From the NCBI GenBank assembly GCA_012841425.1, contig DUUR01000242.1, positions 1-19,516 of the forward strand: a stretch of DNA of 19,516 nt, written 5' to 3'. Origin of the DNA: Bacteroidales bacterium (GTDB taxonomy: Bacteria; Bacteroidota; Bacteroidia; Bacteroidales; Dysgonomonadaceae). The notes below the pieces were generated by a model that was not told the DNA's origin, made no database searches, and was given only the letters and a program-made list of their open reading frames with translations. The number at the start of each line of letters is the position of its first letter. The first letter of the stretch is position 1. The position numbers and the translations under genes were made by a program. Below, in pieces: positions 1-9,900 of this stretch.

Positions 1-62
1 TCAGTTGGTAGAGCACTGGTCTCCAAAACCAGGTGTCGGGAGTTCGAGTCTCTCGACCCGTG
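1..62 (+). tRNA. trnW: tRNA-Trp (CCA anticodon), 5' end cut by window edge
   Basis: The anticodon arm is visible as CTGGT, the 7-base loop CTCCAAA and ACCAG, which places CCA at the anticodon and reads the Trp codon UGG. The T arm GGGAG-TTCGAGT-CTCTC and the 3' acceptor strand GACCCGT follow, with G62 as discriminator base, as expected for tRNA-Trp. The CCA tail is not encoded. The first base corresponds to the second half of the 5' D-stem, so roughly 11 bases (acceptor 5' strand and start of the D arm) lie outside the window. secE begins 18 bp later. A tRNA-Trp directly before secE-nusG is a widespread arrangement, often with a tuf gene further upstream, so it is probably co-transcribed with the cluster. 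Confidence 0.95.
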
Positions 63-80
63 CATAATTATCTAAATTAG

Positions 81-272
81 ATGAAAAAAATAGTTGCATA
101 TATCAAGGATTCTTATAACGAATTAGTTCATAAGGTTTCTTGGCCTTCAAGAGAAGAGTTATCAGGCAGTACGGTGATTGTTTTAATTGCTTCCTTAATA
201 ATTGCCCTTATAGTGTTTGGAATGGACTCTTTATTTGAGTGGATATTAAAAATCCTCTACGGTATTTTATAA
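81..272 (+). CDS. secE: Preprotein translocase subunit SecE
   Basis: The 63-residue protein is the short, single-membrane-span form of SecE, the clamp-like subunit of the SecYEG protein-conducting channel in the inner membrane. The conserved amphipathic region KVSWPSREEL lies at about residues 18-27. One hydrophobic transmembrane helix follows at about residues 31-52. The E. coli protein has three spans, and this one matches the minimal one-span form common elsewhere. The ATG at 81 is the only start that keeps the whole conserved N-terminal segment. It has no Shine-Dalgarno sequence and sits in an AT-rich leader only 18 bp after the tRNA. nusG follows after 19 bp, which is the universal secE-nusG pairing and supports the call despite the small size. 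Confidence 0.97.
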   Translation: MKKIVAYIKDSYNELVHKVSWPSREELSGSTVIVLIASLIIALIVFGMDSLFEWILKILYGIL

Positions 273-291
273 TTCCTGAAGATAAGACATA

Positions 292-834
292 ATGACTGAA
301 GATAGAAAAAAATGGTACGTTTTACGTTCTGTTAGTGGTAAAGAAAATAAAGTCAAAGAATATCTTGAATCAGAGATACAAAAATCCGAACTGGGGAAAT
401 ATATTTCTCAAGTACTAATCCCTACAGAGAAAACATTTACGGTACGTAATGGTAAGAAAGTGATGAAAGAACGCGCTTATTTGCCTGGATACGTACTGAT
501 AGAAGCCGAACTGACGGGAGAAGTTATTCATGAACTTAAGAATATCAATTATGTAGCTGGCTTCCTGCCAAATACAGCTAATCCTCAACCATTACATGAG
601 TCTGAGGTTAAACGTATTTTGGGTACAATGGATGAATTGGAAGAAGCTGGCGATGATATGGATATGAAATACTACGTTGGTGAAAACGTGAAAGTGATTA
701 GCGGTCCTTTCAGTAGTTTTTCTGGTGTAATAGAAGAAGTAAATGAAGAGAGAAAGAAACTCAAGGTGATGGTTAAAATTTTCGGAAGGAAACAACTTCT
801 GGAATTAAGCTATATGCAAGTAGAGAAAGAATAA
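292..834 (+). CDS. nusG: Transcription termination/antitermination factor NusG
   Basis: This 180-residue protein is close to the usual NusG length. The N-terminal NGN domain, which binds the RNA polymerase clamp helices, spans about residues 7-115, with the family pattern KKWYVLRSVSGKE at the start and RAYLPGYVLIEAEL at about 62-75. A C-terminal KOW domain runs from about residue 130 (VISGPFSSFSGVIEEVNEER) to the end and would contact Rho or ribosomal protein uS10. NusG suppresses pausing and links transcription to translation or Rho termination. It is not a specialised paralogue such as UpxY, because it sits between secE and rplK, the canonical place for the housekeeping copy. No Shine-Dalgarno sequence precedes the ATG. 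Confidence 0.98.
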   Translation: MTEDRKKWYVLRSVSGKENKVKEYLESEIQKSELGKYISQVLIPTEKTFTVRNGKKVMKERAYLPGYVLIEAELTGEVIHELKNINYVAGFLPNTANPQPLHESEVKRILGTMDELEEAGDDMDMKYYVGENVKVISGPFSSFSGVIEEVNEERKKLKVMVKIFGRKQLLELSYMQVEKE

Positions 835-907
835 TCAGTTATTTGGTTACGCAGATTCTGTAAATTCTACTTAGTGTTTCGAAAACCAATTAATTAAAAT
901 CAAGAAA

Positions 908-1357
908 ATGGCTAAAGAAGTTGCCGGACAACTAAAATTACAAATCAAAGGAGGTGCTGCAAATCCATCGCCCCCAGTAGGACCCGCATTAGGTTCAAAA
1001 GGGATTAACATTATGGATTTCTGCAAGCAGTTCAATGCCAGGACTCAAGACAAAGCCGGAAAAGTATTGCCAGTGGTAATTACTTATTATGCCGACAAGT
1101 CATTTGATTTTATTGTTAAAACTCCACCGGTTGCAATTCAATTATTAGAAGCTAGTAAACAAAAGGGAGGGTCAGCAGAGCCTAATCGACTTAAGATTGC
1201 TGCTGTTACTTGGGAACAGATTCAAACAATCGCTCAAGAAAAAATGACCGACCTTAACTGCTTCACACTTGAATCAGCAATGAAAATGGTAGCTGGAACG
1301 GCTCGAAGCATGGGTATCACAGTTAAAGGAAAATTTCCTGAAAATATTACAATTTAA
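908..1357 (+). CDS. rplK: 50S ribosomal protein L11 (uL11)
   Basis: The product is 149 residues, slightly longer than E. coli L11 (142). The N-terminal domain contains [18 protein letters not shown] (about residues 15-32), the proline-rich face that lies against 23S rRNA in the GTPase-associated centre and forms part of the thiostrepton site. The C-terminal rRNA-binding domain includes the conserved segment [13 protein letters not shown] near residues 129-141. L11 takes part in factor-dependent GTP hydrolysis and in stringent-response signalling. A 73-bp spacer separates it from nusG, the second-largest gap between genes of the cluster. rplA follows after 15 bp. The perfect Shine-Dalgarno-like AAAGGAGGTG at 947-956 is inside this gene, not before its start. 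Confidence 0.99.
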   Translation: MAKEVAGQLKLQIKGGAANPSPPVGPALGSKGINIMDFCKQFNARTQDKAGKVLPVVITYYADKSFDFIVKTPPVAIQLLEASKQKGGSAEPNRLKIAAVTWEQIQTIAQEKMTDLNCFTLESAMKMVAGTARSMGITVKGKFPENITI

Positions 1358-1372
1358 AACTTCAATTGAGAC

Positions 1373-2074
1373 ATGAGTAAACTGACAAAAAATCAAAAGT
1401 TGGCTTTTAGCAAGATTGAAGCAGGAAAATCTTATTCACTGAAAGAAGCGTCTGAACTGGTAAAAGAAATAACTACTACCAAGTTTGACTCTTCTGTAGA
1501 TATCGATGTACGCTTAGGCGTAGATCCGCGAAAAGCTAATCAAATGGTAAGAGGCGTTGTAACTCTTCCTCACGGTACAGGTAAACAAATTAGAGTTCTA
1601 GTATTGTGTTCTCCAGAAGTCGAAACCGAAGCCTTAGAAGCTGGTGCAGACTATGTAGGACTAGATGAATATATCGATAAAATTAAAGGTGGTTGGACCG
1701 ATATTGATGTTATTATCACACAACCGCAGATAATGGGTAAAATTGGTGCATTAGGGCGAGTTTTAGGACCCCGCGGATTAATGCCTAACCCTAAGAGCGG
1801 TACGGTTACTCCTGATGTGGCAAAGGCCGTAAAGGAGGTAAAACAAGGTAAAATAGACTTTAAGGTTGACAAAGCTGGTATAATTCATACTTCTGTTGGA
1901 AAAGTATCTTTTTCGCCGGAACAAATAAGAGATAACGTAAGAGAATTTGTTCAAACGTTGATCAAATTAAAGCCGACTGCAGCAAAAGGTACTTATATTA
2001 AGAGTATTTATCTTTCTAGTACAATGAGCCCAGGTATTAAACTGGATACTAAGTCATTAGAAGAATCACATTAA
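1373..2074 (+). CDS. rplA: 50S ribosomal protein L1 (uL1)
   Basis: The 233-residue protein matches the normal length of bacterial L1. It shows the family block [20 protein letters not shown] at about residues 127-146 and the C-terminal THSS-like strand ([17 protein letters not shown], about 203-219). L1 forms the mobile L1 stalk that moves deacylated tRNA out of the E site. In other bacteria it represses its own operon by binding the rplK-rplA leader; no such site could be recognised here by eye. It sits 15 bp after rplK and 11 bp before rplJ, so translation of these genes is probably coupled. An internal AAAGGAGGT occurs at 1831-1839. Confidence 0.99.
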   Translation: MSKLTKNQKLAFSKIEAGKSYSLKEASELVKEITTTKFDSSVDIDVRLGVDPRKANQMVRGVVTLPHGTGKQIRVLVLCSPEVETEALEAGADYVGLDEYIDKIKGGWTDIDVIITQPQIMGKIGALGRVLGPRGLMPNPKSGTVTPDVAKAVKEVKQGKIDFKVDKAGIIHTSVGKVSFSPEQIRDNVREFVQTLIKLKPTAAKGTYIKSIYLSSTMSPGIKLDTKSLEESH

Positions 2075-2075
2075 T

Positions 2076-2081
2076 AAAGGA
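2076..2081 (+). promoter_or_regulatory. Shine-Dalgarno-like site before rplJ
   Basis: AAAGGA ends 4 bases before the rplJ ATG (2086). It is the only purine-rich Shine-Dalgarno match I could find ahead of any start in the window. The other starts have A-rich or AT-rich leaders, as is typical of Bacteroidota. It may help initiation on rplJ, but the assignment rests only on sequence match and spacing. Confidence 0.4.
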
Positions 2082-2085
2082 ATCA

Positions 2086-2604
2086 ATGAAAAGGGAAGAT
2101 AAACAACAAATAATAGAACAGCTATCAGCTGATATTCAAGAATACGAAAACTTTTACCTTACCGATATTGCTACATTAAATGCAGTAAAAACGAGTAAAC
2201 TTAGAAGTGAGTGCTTCAAAGAGGATATCAAGTTGGTTGTAGTCAAAAACACCTTACTGCAAAAGGCATTCGAATCGCTGGAAGGAAACTATGAAGAGTT
2301 GTATCCTATATTAAAAGGAAATACAGCAATCATGTTTTCAAACTCAGCTAATGCTCCTGCTAAGCTTATTGATAAATATAAAGCCGACAAGGTACCTTCA
2401 TTAAAAGGTGCTTATGTTCAAGAAAGCTTCTTTATCGGTGCTGAAACACTAAAAGAGCTTGTAAGTATCAAGAGCAAAACAGAGCTTATCGGAGATGTTA
2501 TTTCACTATTACAATCTCCTGCTAAGAATGTTATATCTGCGCTCAAATCCGGTGGTACAACAATTCATGGTGTATTACAAACACTGTCGGAAAGAGAACA
2601 ATAA
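2086..2604 (+). CDS. rplJ: 50S ribosomal protein L10 (uL10)
   Basis: The product is 172 residues, the normal size for L10. The N-terminal rRNA-binding domain covers about residues 1-130, with the family pattern LRSECFKEDIKLVVVKNTLLQKAF at about 39-62. A C-terminal helix (about 138-170) carries the binding sites for L7/L12 dimers, forming the flexible stalk that recruits translation factors. rplJ is followed by rplL after 57 bp, the invariant order. In many bacteria the L10-L12 complex represses its own mRNA through a long leader. Here only 11 bp separate rplA and rplJ, so no such separate leader exists. Any autoregulation would have to act elsewhere. Confidence 0.98.
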   Translation: MKREDKQQIIEQLSADIQEYENFYLTDIATLNAVKTSKLRSECFKEDIKLVVVKNTLLQKAFESLEGNYEELYPILKGNTAIMFSNSANAPAKLIDKYKADKVPSLKGAYVQESFFIGAETLKELVSIKSKTELIGDVISLLQSPAKNVISALKSGGTTIHGVLQTLSEREQ

Positions 2605-2661
2605 TTGCACATACACAACAAACAAACAGAATTAGTAATCAATAATTAAACAAATAAAAAA

Positions 2662-3036
2662 ATGGCAGACATAAAAAAATTTGCTGAAGACCTAGTTAAC
2701 TTAACAGTAAAAGAAGTTAACGAATTAGCTGAAATTTTAAAAACTGAGTACGGTATCGAGCCGGCCGCTGCAGCTGTTGCTGTTGCTGCAGGTCCTGCTG
2801 GAGGAGAAGAAGTTGCTGAAGAAAAAACTTCATTCGACGTAATCCTTAAGAGTGCTGGTGCAGCTAAACTTGCTGTTGTTAAAGCGGTAAAAGAGCTTAC
2901 TGGTCTAGGTCTTAAAGAATCAAAAGATTTAGTAGACGCTGCTCCAAGTGAATTGAAAAAAGGTATAACAAAAGACGAAGCAGATGCTTTGAAAAAACAA
3001 CTTGAAGAGGCTGGAGCAGAAGTTGAACTTAAATAG
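2662..3036 (+). CDS. rplL: 50S ribosomal protein L7/L12 (bL12)
   Basis: This 124-residue acidic protein has the standard three-part L7/L12 layout. An N-terminal dimerisation helix occupies about residues 1-32. An Ala/Gly-rich flexible hinge follows at about 34-55. The C-terminal factor-binding domain starts at [11 protein letters not shown] (about 56) and contains [20 protein letters not shown] at about 71-90, which contacts EF-Tu and EF-G. It is present in several copies per ribosome, so it needs more expression than its neighbours. The leader 2605-2661 is strongly A-rich and lacks a Shine-Dalgarno sequence, which may favour efficient initiation in this phylum. The hairpin in the next spacer could help keep rplL output above that of rpoB. 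Confidence 0.99.
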   Translation: MADIKKFAEDLVNLTVKEVNELAEILKTEYGIEPAAAAVAVAAGPAGGEEVAEEKTSFDVILKSAGAAKLAVVKAVKELTGLGLKESKDLVDAAPSELKKGITKDEADALKKQLEEAGAEVELK

Positions 3037-3060
3037 CATTTACCTAAATTAGGTTAATTC

Positions 3061-3100
3061 GGTTAGGAATCTTCGGTATAGAAGGTTCTTAACCTTTTCT
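3061..3100 (+). promoter_or_regulatory. Hairpin in rplL-rpoB spacer, probable attenuator or RNA processing site
   Basis: GGTTAGGAATCTTC (3061-3074) pairs with GAAGGTTCTTAACC (3081-3094) along all 14 positions, 12 Watson-Crick pairs and two G-U pairs, around the 6-base loop GGTATA. TTTTCT follows at once. This has the shape of an intrinsic terminator with a short U tract, so partial read-through is plausible. The same spacer in E. coli carries an attenuator and an RNase III cleavage site, so attenuation or processing between the ribosomal protein genes and the RNA polymerase genes is the likely role. A smaller perfect inverted repeat, ACCTAA-A-TTAGGT, lies just upstream at 3042-3054. Confidence 0.7.
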
Positions 3101-3133
3101 GTCAATATATATTAGGTTCATAAACTCATTCCT

Positions 3134-6100
3134 ATGTCTTCAAAAATAGCCAATCAAAGAATAAATTTTGCGTCGATTAAAAATCCGCTTGACTTCCCAG
3201 ATTTTCTGGAAGTACAGTTACAATCATTTCAGGATTTCATCCAACTCGACACGCCTCCAGAAAGCAGGAAAAAAGAAGGATTGTACAAGGTTTTCACAGA
3301 AAACTTCCCCATTACTGATACTCGTAACAATTTTGTCTTGGAATTTTTGGATTACTATGTTGATCCACCCAGATATTCCATAGATGATTGTATAGATAGG
3401 GGGTTAACGTATAGTGTACCTCTAAAGGCGAAACTCTATCTCTATTGTACTGACCCAGATCACGAAGACTTTACCCCAGTAATACAAGACGTATACTTGG
3501 GTACAATTCCGTATATGACCGAAAAAGGTACTTTCGTGATTAATGGTGCAGAACGTGTTATTGTATCTCAGCTTCATCGCTCGCCAGGTGTATTCTTTGG
3601 TCAGAGCACGCATGCTAATGGTACAACACTTTATTCGGCCCGTGTAATACCTTTTAGAGGATCATGGATAGAATTTGCTACAGACATTAACAGTGTCATG
3701 TATGCTTATATCGATCGTAAAAAGAAACTTCCTGTTACTACACTACTCCGTGCCATAGGTTTCGAGAATGATAAAGATATTCTTGAGATATTTGATTTGG
3801 CAGAAGAGGTGAAAGCAAATAAAACTAATCTTAAGAAAGTTTTAGGACGCAAACTAGCAGCCAGAGTGCTTAAATCATGGATGGAGGATTTTGTAGATGA
3901 GGATACTGGTGAAGTAACTTCTATTGAGAGGAATGAAGTTATAATTGAGCGCGAAACTATACTAGAACAGGAACATATTGATGATATTCTAGAATCGGGT
4001 GTTGCTTCCATCCTTATACATAAGGAAACGGACAACTCTATTGATTACTCAATTATATACAATACTTTGCAAAAAGATCCGAGTAATTCGGAAATTGATG
4101 CTATTCGTCATATATACCGACTATTACGTAGTGCAGAACCAGCAGATGATTCAAGTGCACGTGACGTTATTAATAATCTATTTTTCTCGGAAAAAAGATA
4201 TGATTTAGGTGATGTAGGGCGTTATAGAATTAACAAGAAACTAAACCTTGAAATTGAAGATGATATTCGTGTATTAACAAAAGAGGATATCATTGAAATC
4301 ATAAAATATTTAATAGAGCTTATAAACTCCAAAACGGTAGTTGATGATATTGACCATCTAAGCAACAGACGTGTGCGTACTGTAGGAGAACAGCTTTATA
4401 CACAATTTGGAATTGGGTTAACTCGTATGGCACGTATAATCCGCGAAAGGATGAACGTTAGAGACAACGAAGTATTTACTCCTATAGATTTGATAAACGC
4501 AAAAACTATCTCTTCCGTAATAAATACATTCTTCGGAACAAATGCGTTGTCACAATTTATGGACCAAACAAACCCACTTGCAGAAATTACTCATAAACGT
4601 CGTTTATCTGCATTAGGACCAGGTGGACTTTCTCGAGAACGAGCAGGATTTGAAGTTCGTGACGTTCACTTTACTCATTATGGTCGTCTCTGTCCAATTG
4701 AAACTCCTGAAGGACCAAACATTGGATTAATTTCCTCACTTTGTGTTTATGCAAAAATAAATGATCTTGGATTTATTGAAACTCCGTATAGAAAAGCAGA
4801 AAACGGAGTTGTTAATATCAAAAATGAAGAGATTATCTACCTTGCTGCCGAAGAGGAAGAAGATAGAATTATAGCACAAGGAAACGCACCTTTGGATGAA
4901 AAAGGACACTTTATAAATCCACGTGTAAAATCAAGAAGAGATGCAGATTACCCTGTAGTTGCACCTGATGAAATTGAGTTGATGGATGTATCTCCAATGC
5001 AGATTGCATCTATTGCTGCTTCACTAATTCCATTTCTTGAGCATGATGATGCAAACCGTGCTTTGATGGGTTCTAATATGATGAGACAGGCAGTGCCTCT
5101 TATCAGAGCCGAATCACCAATAGTGGGTACAGGTATTGAAGGTCAGGTAATACTCGACTCTCGCTCACAAATTGTAGCAGAAGGCTCAGGTGAGATAACC
5201 TATGTAGATGCAACAACTATAAAAATCAGATACGAAAGAAGTGAAGAGGAAGAGTTCACTAGCTTTGATGACTCTGAGAAAACATATAACATACCTAAGT
5301 TCCGTAAAACAAACCAGAACACTACTGTAGATCTTAGACCAATTTGTAAAGTTGGACAGAAAGTTACGAAGAACGAAATTCTTACCGAAGGATACGCAAC
5401 TGAAGGTGGAGAGCTGGCTCTTGGTAAAAACCTTAAAGTGGCGTTTATGCCATGGAAGGGATATAACTTTGAAGATGCTATTGTATTAAGTGAAAGGCTG
5501 GTTAGCGATGACGTGTTTACCTCAATACATGTTGAAGAGTTTTCTTTAGAAGTTCGTGAGACTAAACGAGGAATGGAAGAATTAACTTCAGACATACCTA
5601 ACGTAAGTGAAGAAGCTACTAAAGAACTTGATGAAAAAGGTATTGTAAGAATTGGTGCTAGAATTAAACCAGGAGATATATTAATTGGTAAAATTACTCC
5701 AAAAGGAGAATCGGATCCTTCGCCGGAAGAAAAACTATTACGTGCTATTTTCGGTGATAAGGCAGGTGATGTAAAAGATGCATCTCTAAAAGCTTCTCCT
5801 TCTCTAAATGGTGTAGTAATACAAACCAATTTATTCTCAAAAGCATCAAAAAAAGGAAAAACAAAGCTTTCTAATAAAGCTATTCTTCCTAAGCTTGATG
5901 AAGAATATGAAGTTAAACTTGAAGAGTTAAGAAAAGTTCTTATTGATAAACTTCTTAATCTTACGGAAGGTAAAACTTCTGCAGGAGTAAAAGATTATAC
6001 AAATATAGATATAGTTCCAAAAGGAGCTAAATTCACTCATAAGGTACTTTCCGACATTGACTTCCAATCGGTTCAATTAAACAAGTGGACAAATGATTCG

Positions 6101-6946
6101 CATAAGAATAATCTTATACGTACAACAGTTATAAACTATCTACGTCGTTTTAAAGAAATTGATGCTGAACTTAAGCGCAAACGTTTCGATCTTACTATTG
6201 GAGATGAGCTACCTTCGGGAATTATGCAAAGTGCCAAGGTGTATGTTGCTAAAAAACGCAAGATACAAGTAGGAGATAAAATGGCTGGACGACACGGTAA
6301 TAAGGGTATTGTTTCTAAGATTGTACGTCAAGAAGACATGCCTTTCTTAGCAGATGGTACTCCAGTAGATATAGTTTTAAACCCACTTGGTGTACCTTCT
6401 CGTATGAACCTTGGACAGATTTTTGAAACTGTTCTTGGTTGGGCTGGTAAGCAAATGGATATTAAGTTTGCTACTCCTATCTTCGACGGTGCACAACTAG
6501 AGGATCTAAATGTATGGACTGAAAAGGCAGGTATACCTTCTTATGGAAAAACATATTTATATGATGGTGGTACGGGAGAAAAATTTGACCAACCAGCAAC
6601 TGTAGGTATAATATACATGCTTAAACTTGGACATATGGTAGAAGACAAAATGCATGCTCGTTCAATTGGTCCGTATTCATTAATTACACAACAACCTCTG
6701 GGTGGTAAAGCTCAGTTTGGTGGTCAGCGATTTGGTGAGATGGAAGTTTGGGCACTAGAAGCATTTGGTGCTGCTCATATTTTGCAAGAGATTCTTACTG
6801 TTAAGTCTGATGATGTAATAGGTCGTTCTAAAGCTTATGAATCTATCGTTAAGGGAGAGGCTATGCCTCAACCGGGAATACCGGAATCTCTAAACGTGCT
6901 TATTCATGAACTTCAGGGATTAGGACTAAACATCACTCTCGATTAA
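3134..6946 (+). CDS. rpoB: DNA-directed RNA polymerase subunit beta
   Basis: The 1270-residue beta subunit is full length for Bacteroidota. The rifampicin-binding cluster [19 protein letters not shown] begins at L472. The residues equivalent to E. coli Q513, D516, H526, R529 and S531 are unchanged (Q474, D477, H487, R490, S492). Positions equivalent to N518, S522 and P564 are T479, A483 and F525. The block [18 protein letters not shown] follows. The hybrid-binding lysine-rich segments and [12 protein letters not shown] appear near residue 1045. The end [20 protein letters not shown] is the usual C-terminal segment that meets beta'. It forms the catalytic core with RpoC, encoded 36 bp downstream. 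The ATG at 3134 has no Shine-Dalgarno sequence. Confidence 0.99.
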   Translation: MSSKIANQRINFASIKNPLDFPDFLEVQLQSFQDFIQLDTPPESRKKEGLYKVFTENFPITDTRNNFVLEFLDYYVDPPRYSIDDCIDRGLTYSVPLKAKLYLYCTDPDHEDFTPVIQDVYLGTIPYMTEKGTFVINGAERVIVSQLHRSPGVFFGQSTHANGTTLYSARVIPFRGSWIEFATDINSVMYAYIDRKKKLPVTTLLRAIGFENDKDILEIFDLAEEVKANKTNLKKVLGRKLAARVLKSWMEDFVDEDTGEVTSIERNEVIIERETILEQEHIDDILESGVASILIHKETDNSIDYSIIYNTLQKDPSNSEIDAIRHIYRLLRSAEPADDSSARDVINNLFFSEKRYDLGDVGRYRINKKLNLEIEDDIRVLTKEDIIEIIKYLIELINSKTVVDDIDHLSNRRVRTVGEQLYTQFGIGLTRMARIIRERMNVRDNEVFTPIDLINAKTISSVINTFFGTNALSQFMDQTNPLAEITHKRRLSALGPGGLSRERAGFEVRDVHFTHYGRLCPIETPEGPNIGLISSLCVYAKINDLGFIETPYRKAENGVVNIKNEEIIYLAAEEEEDRIIAQGNAPLDEKGHFINPRVKSRRDADYPVVAPDEIELMDVSPMQIASIAASLIPFLEHDDANRALMGSNMMRQAVPLIRAESPIVGTGIEGQVILDSRSQIVAEGSGEITYVDATTIKIRYERSEEEEFTSFDDSEKTYNIPKFRKTNQNTTVDLRPICKVGQKVTKNEILTEGYATEGGELALGKNLKVAFMPWKGYNFEDAIVLSERLVSDDVFTSIHVEEFSLEVRETKRGMEELTSDIPNVSEEATKELDEKGIVRIGARIKPGDILIGKITPKGESDPSPEEKLLRAIFGDKAGDVKDASLKASPSLNGVVIQTNLFSKASKKGKTKLSNKAILPKLDEEYEVKLEELRKVLIDKLLNLTEGKTSAGVKDYTNIDIVPKGAKFTHKVLSDIDFQSVQLNKWTNDSHKNNLIRTTVINYLRRFKEIDAELKRKRFDLTIGDELPSGIMQSAKVYVAKKRKIQVGDKMAGRHGNKGIVSKIVRQEDMPFLADGTPVDIVLNPLGVPSRMNLGQIFETVLGWAGKQMDIKFATPIFDGAQLEDLNVWTEKAGIPSYGKTYLYDGGTGEKFDQPATVGIIYMLKLGHMVEDKMHARSIGPYSLITQQPLGGKAQFGGQRFGEMEVWALEAFGAAHILQEILTVKSDDVIGRSKAYESIVKGEAMPQPGIPESLNVLIHELQGLGLNITLD

Positions 6947-6982
6947 TTACAATATCTATCATAACTCTTTATAAAGTTAATT

Positions 6983-9900
6983 ATGGCATATAGAAAAGAG
7001 AATAAAATAAAGAGTAACTTTTCAAAAATTACTATAAGTCTGGCTTCACCAGAACAAGTTCTAGAGAACTCTTTTGGAGAAGTATTAAAGCCTGAGACTA
7101 TAAACTACCGAACATATAAACCGGAACGAGATGGTCTGTTTTGTGAACGTATTTTCGGACCGGTTAAAGACTACGAGTGTCATTGTGGCAAATACAAACG
7201 TATTCGCTATAAGGGTATAGTATGCGACCGTTGCGGTGTGGAAGTTACTGAGAAAAAAGTGCGTCGTGAGCGTACCGGTCATATCCACTTAGTGGTGCCG
7301 GTTGCACACATATGGTATTTCAGATCATTACCAAATAAAATAGGTTATCTATTAGGAATCCCAACAAAAAAGCTAGATACTATCATATATTACGAAAGAT
7401 ATGTAGTAATACAAGCAGGTATTCTTGAAGACCAAGTAGCAGAAAAAGATCTTCTTACAGAAGATGAATATTTAGAACTACTTGACACTCTTCCAAAAGA
7501 CAATCAAATGTTGGAAGACTCCGATCCAAATAAATTCATTGCAAGGATGGGGGCAGAAGCACTTTTAGATTTGCTGCAAAGAATAAATCTAGATAAACTA
7601 GCAAACTACCTACGTCACAAGGCAGATACTGAAACTTCACAACAACGTAAAAATGAAGCATTAAAACAACTACAAGTTGTTGAAGCATTCCGTACCTCTA
7701 AAAACATCAATAAACCTGAGTGGATGATTATGAAGGTAATCCCAGTAATTCCACCAGACCTAAGACCACTTGTACCTCTAGATGGAGGCCGTTTTGCAAC
7801 TTCAGACCTTAACGATCTTTATCGTCGTGTAATAATACGTAACAACCGACTTAAAAGATTAATTGATATTAAGGCACCTGATGTTATTCTTAGAAATGAG
7901 AAGCGTATGCTTCAAGAGTCGGTTGATTCACTTTTTGACAATTCACGTAAATCAAGTGCAATTAAAACTGAATCTAACCGCCCGCTTAAATCATTATCCG
8001 ACAGCTTAAAAGGTAAGCAAGGACGTTTCCGTCAAAACTTACTTGGTAAGCGTGTTGACTATTCAGCACGTTCAGTAATTGTTGTTGGTCCTGAGCTTAA
8101 AATGCATGAGTGCGGATTGCCAAAAGATATGGCTGCCGAAATATACAAACCATTCATTATTCGTAAACTTATTGAGAGGGGTATTGTAAAGACGGTAAAA
8201 TCAGCTAAAAAAATTGTTGATAGAAAAGAACCAGTTGTATATGACATCCTTGAATATGTAATGAAGGGGCATCCTGTTCTCTTGAACCGTGCTCCTACCC
8301 TACACCGTTTAGGAATTCAGGCATTCCAGCCAAAACTTATTGAAGGTAAAGCAATTCAGTTACACCCGCTTGCTTGTACGGCATTTAACGCCGACTTTGA
8401 CGGTGACCAGATGGCAGTTCACCTTCCACTTGGTAACGAAGCAATTCTTGAAGCTCAGCTATTAATGCTTGCTTCACATAATATTCTTAACCCTGCAAAC
8501 GGTGCTCCAATTACAGTTCCTTCTCAGGACATGGTACTTGGCCTTTACTACATCACAAAAATTCGCCCTGGAGCAAAAGGTGAAGGTATGACTTTCTATG
8601 GTGAGGAAGAGGCAATAATTGCTTACAATGAAGGTGCTGTTGATGCCCACGCATTGATTAAAGTTGTAGTTGATGATATCGACGAAGAGGGTAACCCAAT
8701 TCGTAAGATGCACGAAACATCAGTGGGACGTGTAATTACAAATGAAGCTATTCCAAAAGAAGTAGGCTATATAAATGAACTACTTTCTAAAAAGTCACTA
8801 CGTGATATTATCGGTAAAGTGATTAAAATTTGTGGTGTAGCTCGCACTGCTCAATATCTTGATGATATTAAAGATCTGGGATATACAATGGCCTTTAAAG
8901 GAGGTTTATCTTTCAATCTCGAGGATGTAATTATTCCAGAAGAAAAAGAAGACCTAATTCAAGAAGGATATAACGAAGTTGAACAGATAATTGAAAACTA
9001 TAATATGGGTTTCATTACGTACAACGAACGTTACAACCAGATTATCGATACTTGGACACATATCAACTCCAAACTATCGAATATCTTAATGAAGCAGCTG
9101 TCTGAAGACGATCAAGGATTCAACTCTGTTTATATGATGCTCGATTCAGGAGCTCGTGGTTCTCGTGAGCAAATTCGCCAGTTGTCTGGTATGCGTGGAC
9201 TAATGGCAAAACCACAAAAGAGTGGATCCGAAGGTGCACAGATTATCGAGAACCCAATTCTTGCAAACTTTAAAGAAGGATTATCAGTACTTGAGTACTT
9301 TATTTCTACTCACGGTGCTCGTAAAGGTTTGGCTGACACGGCACTTAAAACTGCCGACGCAGGTTACCTAACACGTCGATTAGTTGACGTTTCTCAAGAC
9401 GTTATAGTAAATGAGGTTGACTGTGGTACACTACGTGGATTAACAGCAACAGCAATTAAAAATAACGAAGACATTATTGCATCTCTTTACGAAAGAATAC
9501 TTGGTCGTGTATCTGTTCATGATGTTCAACATCCTAATACAGGAGAAATTCTAGTAAATTCGGGTGAAGAGATTACTGAGGATATAGCCGAGAAGATTGA
9601 TAAATCGCCTATCGAACGAGTTGAAATTAGATCCGTTCTTACATGCGAATCATCACAAGGAGTATGCGCTAAATGTTATGGAAGAAATTTAGCAACAGGC
9701 CACATGGTTCAGAAAGGTGAAGCAGTTGGTGTAATTGCCGCTCAATCAATTGGAGAACCAGGTACACAGCTTACTTTACGTACGTTCCACGTTGGGGGTA
9801 TTGCTTCAAACATTGCAGCCGAAAGTAGAGTAGTTGCTAAGTACGACGGTATAGTTGAATTTGAAGAACTCCGTTTTGTAGAAGCAACTGACTCAGAAGG

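Noticed and set aside
835..907. Separate promoter or L1-binding leader between nusG and rplK
   Set aside because: TTTG occurs at 842-845, but no TAnnTTTG box stands at the right distance. The only inverted repeat (TTGGTT 843-848 / AACCAA 884-889) is short and weak, and I could not match it to the L1 target. The spacer remains unexplained.
2075..2085. L10-L12 autoregulatory leader before rplJ
   Set aside because: Only 11 bp separate rplA and rplJ, too few for the known leader structure.
5200..5829. 209-codon open frame on the - strand inside rpoB
   Set aside because: It is wholly antisense to a highly conserved part of rpoB, its translation is Ser-rich with no recognisable domain, and it has no promoter or spacing of its own. 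It is a codon-bias shadow.
6967..6976. CTTTATAAAG palindrome in the rpoB-rpoC spacer
   Set aside because: It is a short AT palindrome expected by chance in such DNA. It leaves almost no stem once a loop is formed and has no U tract.
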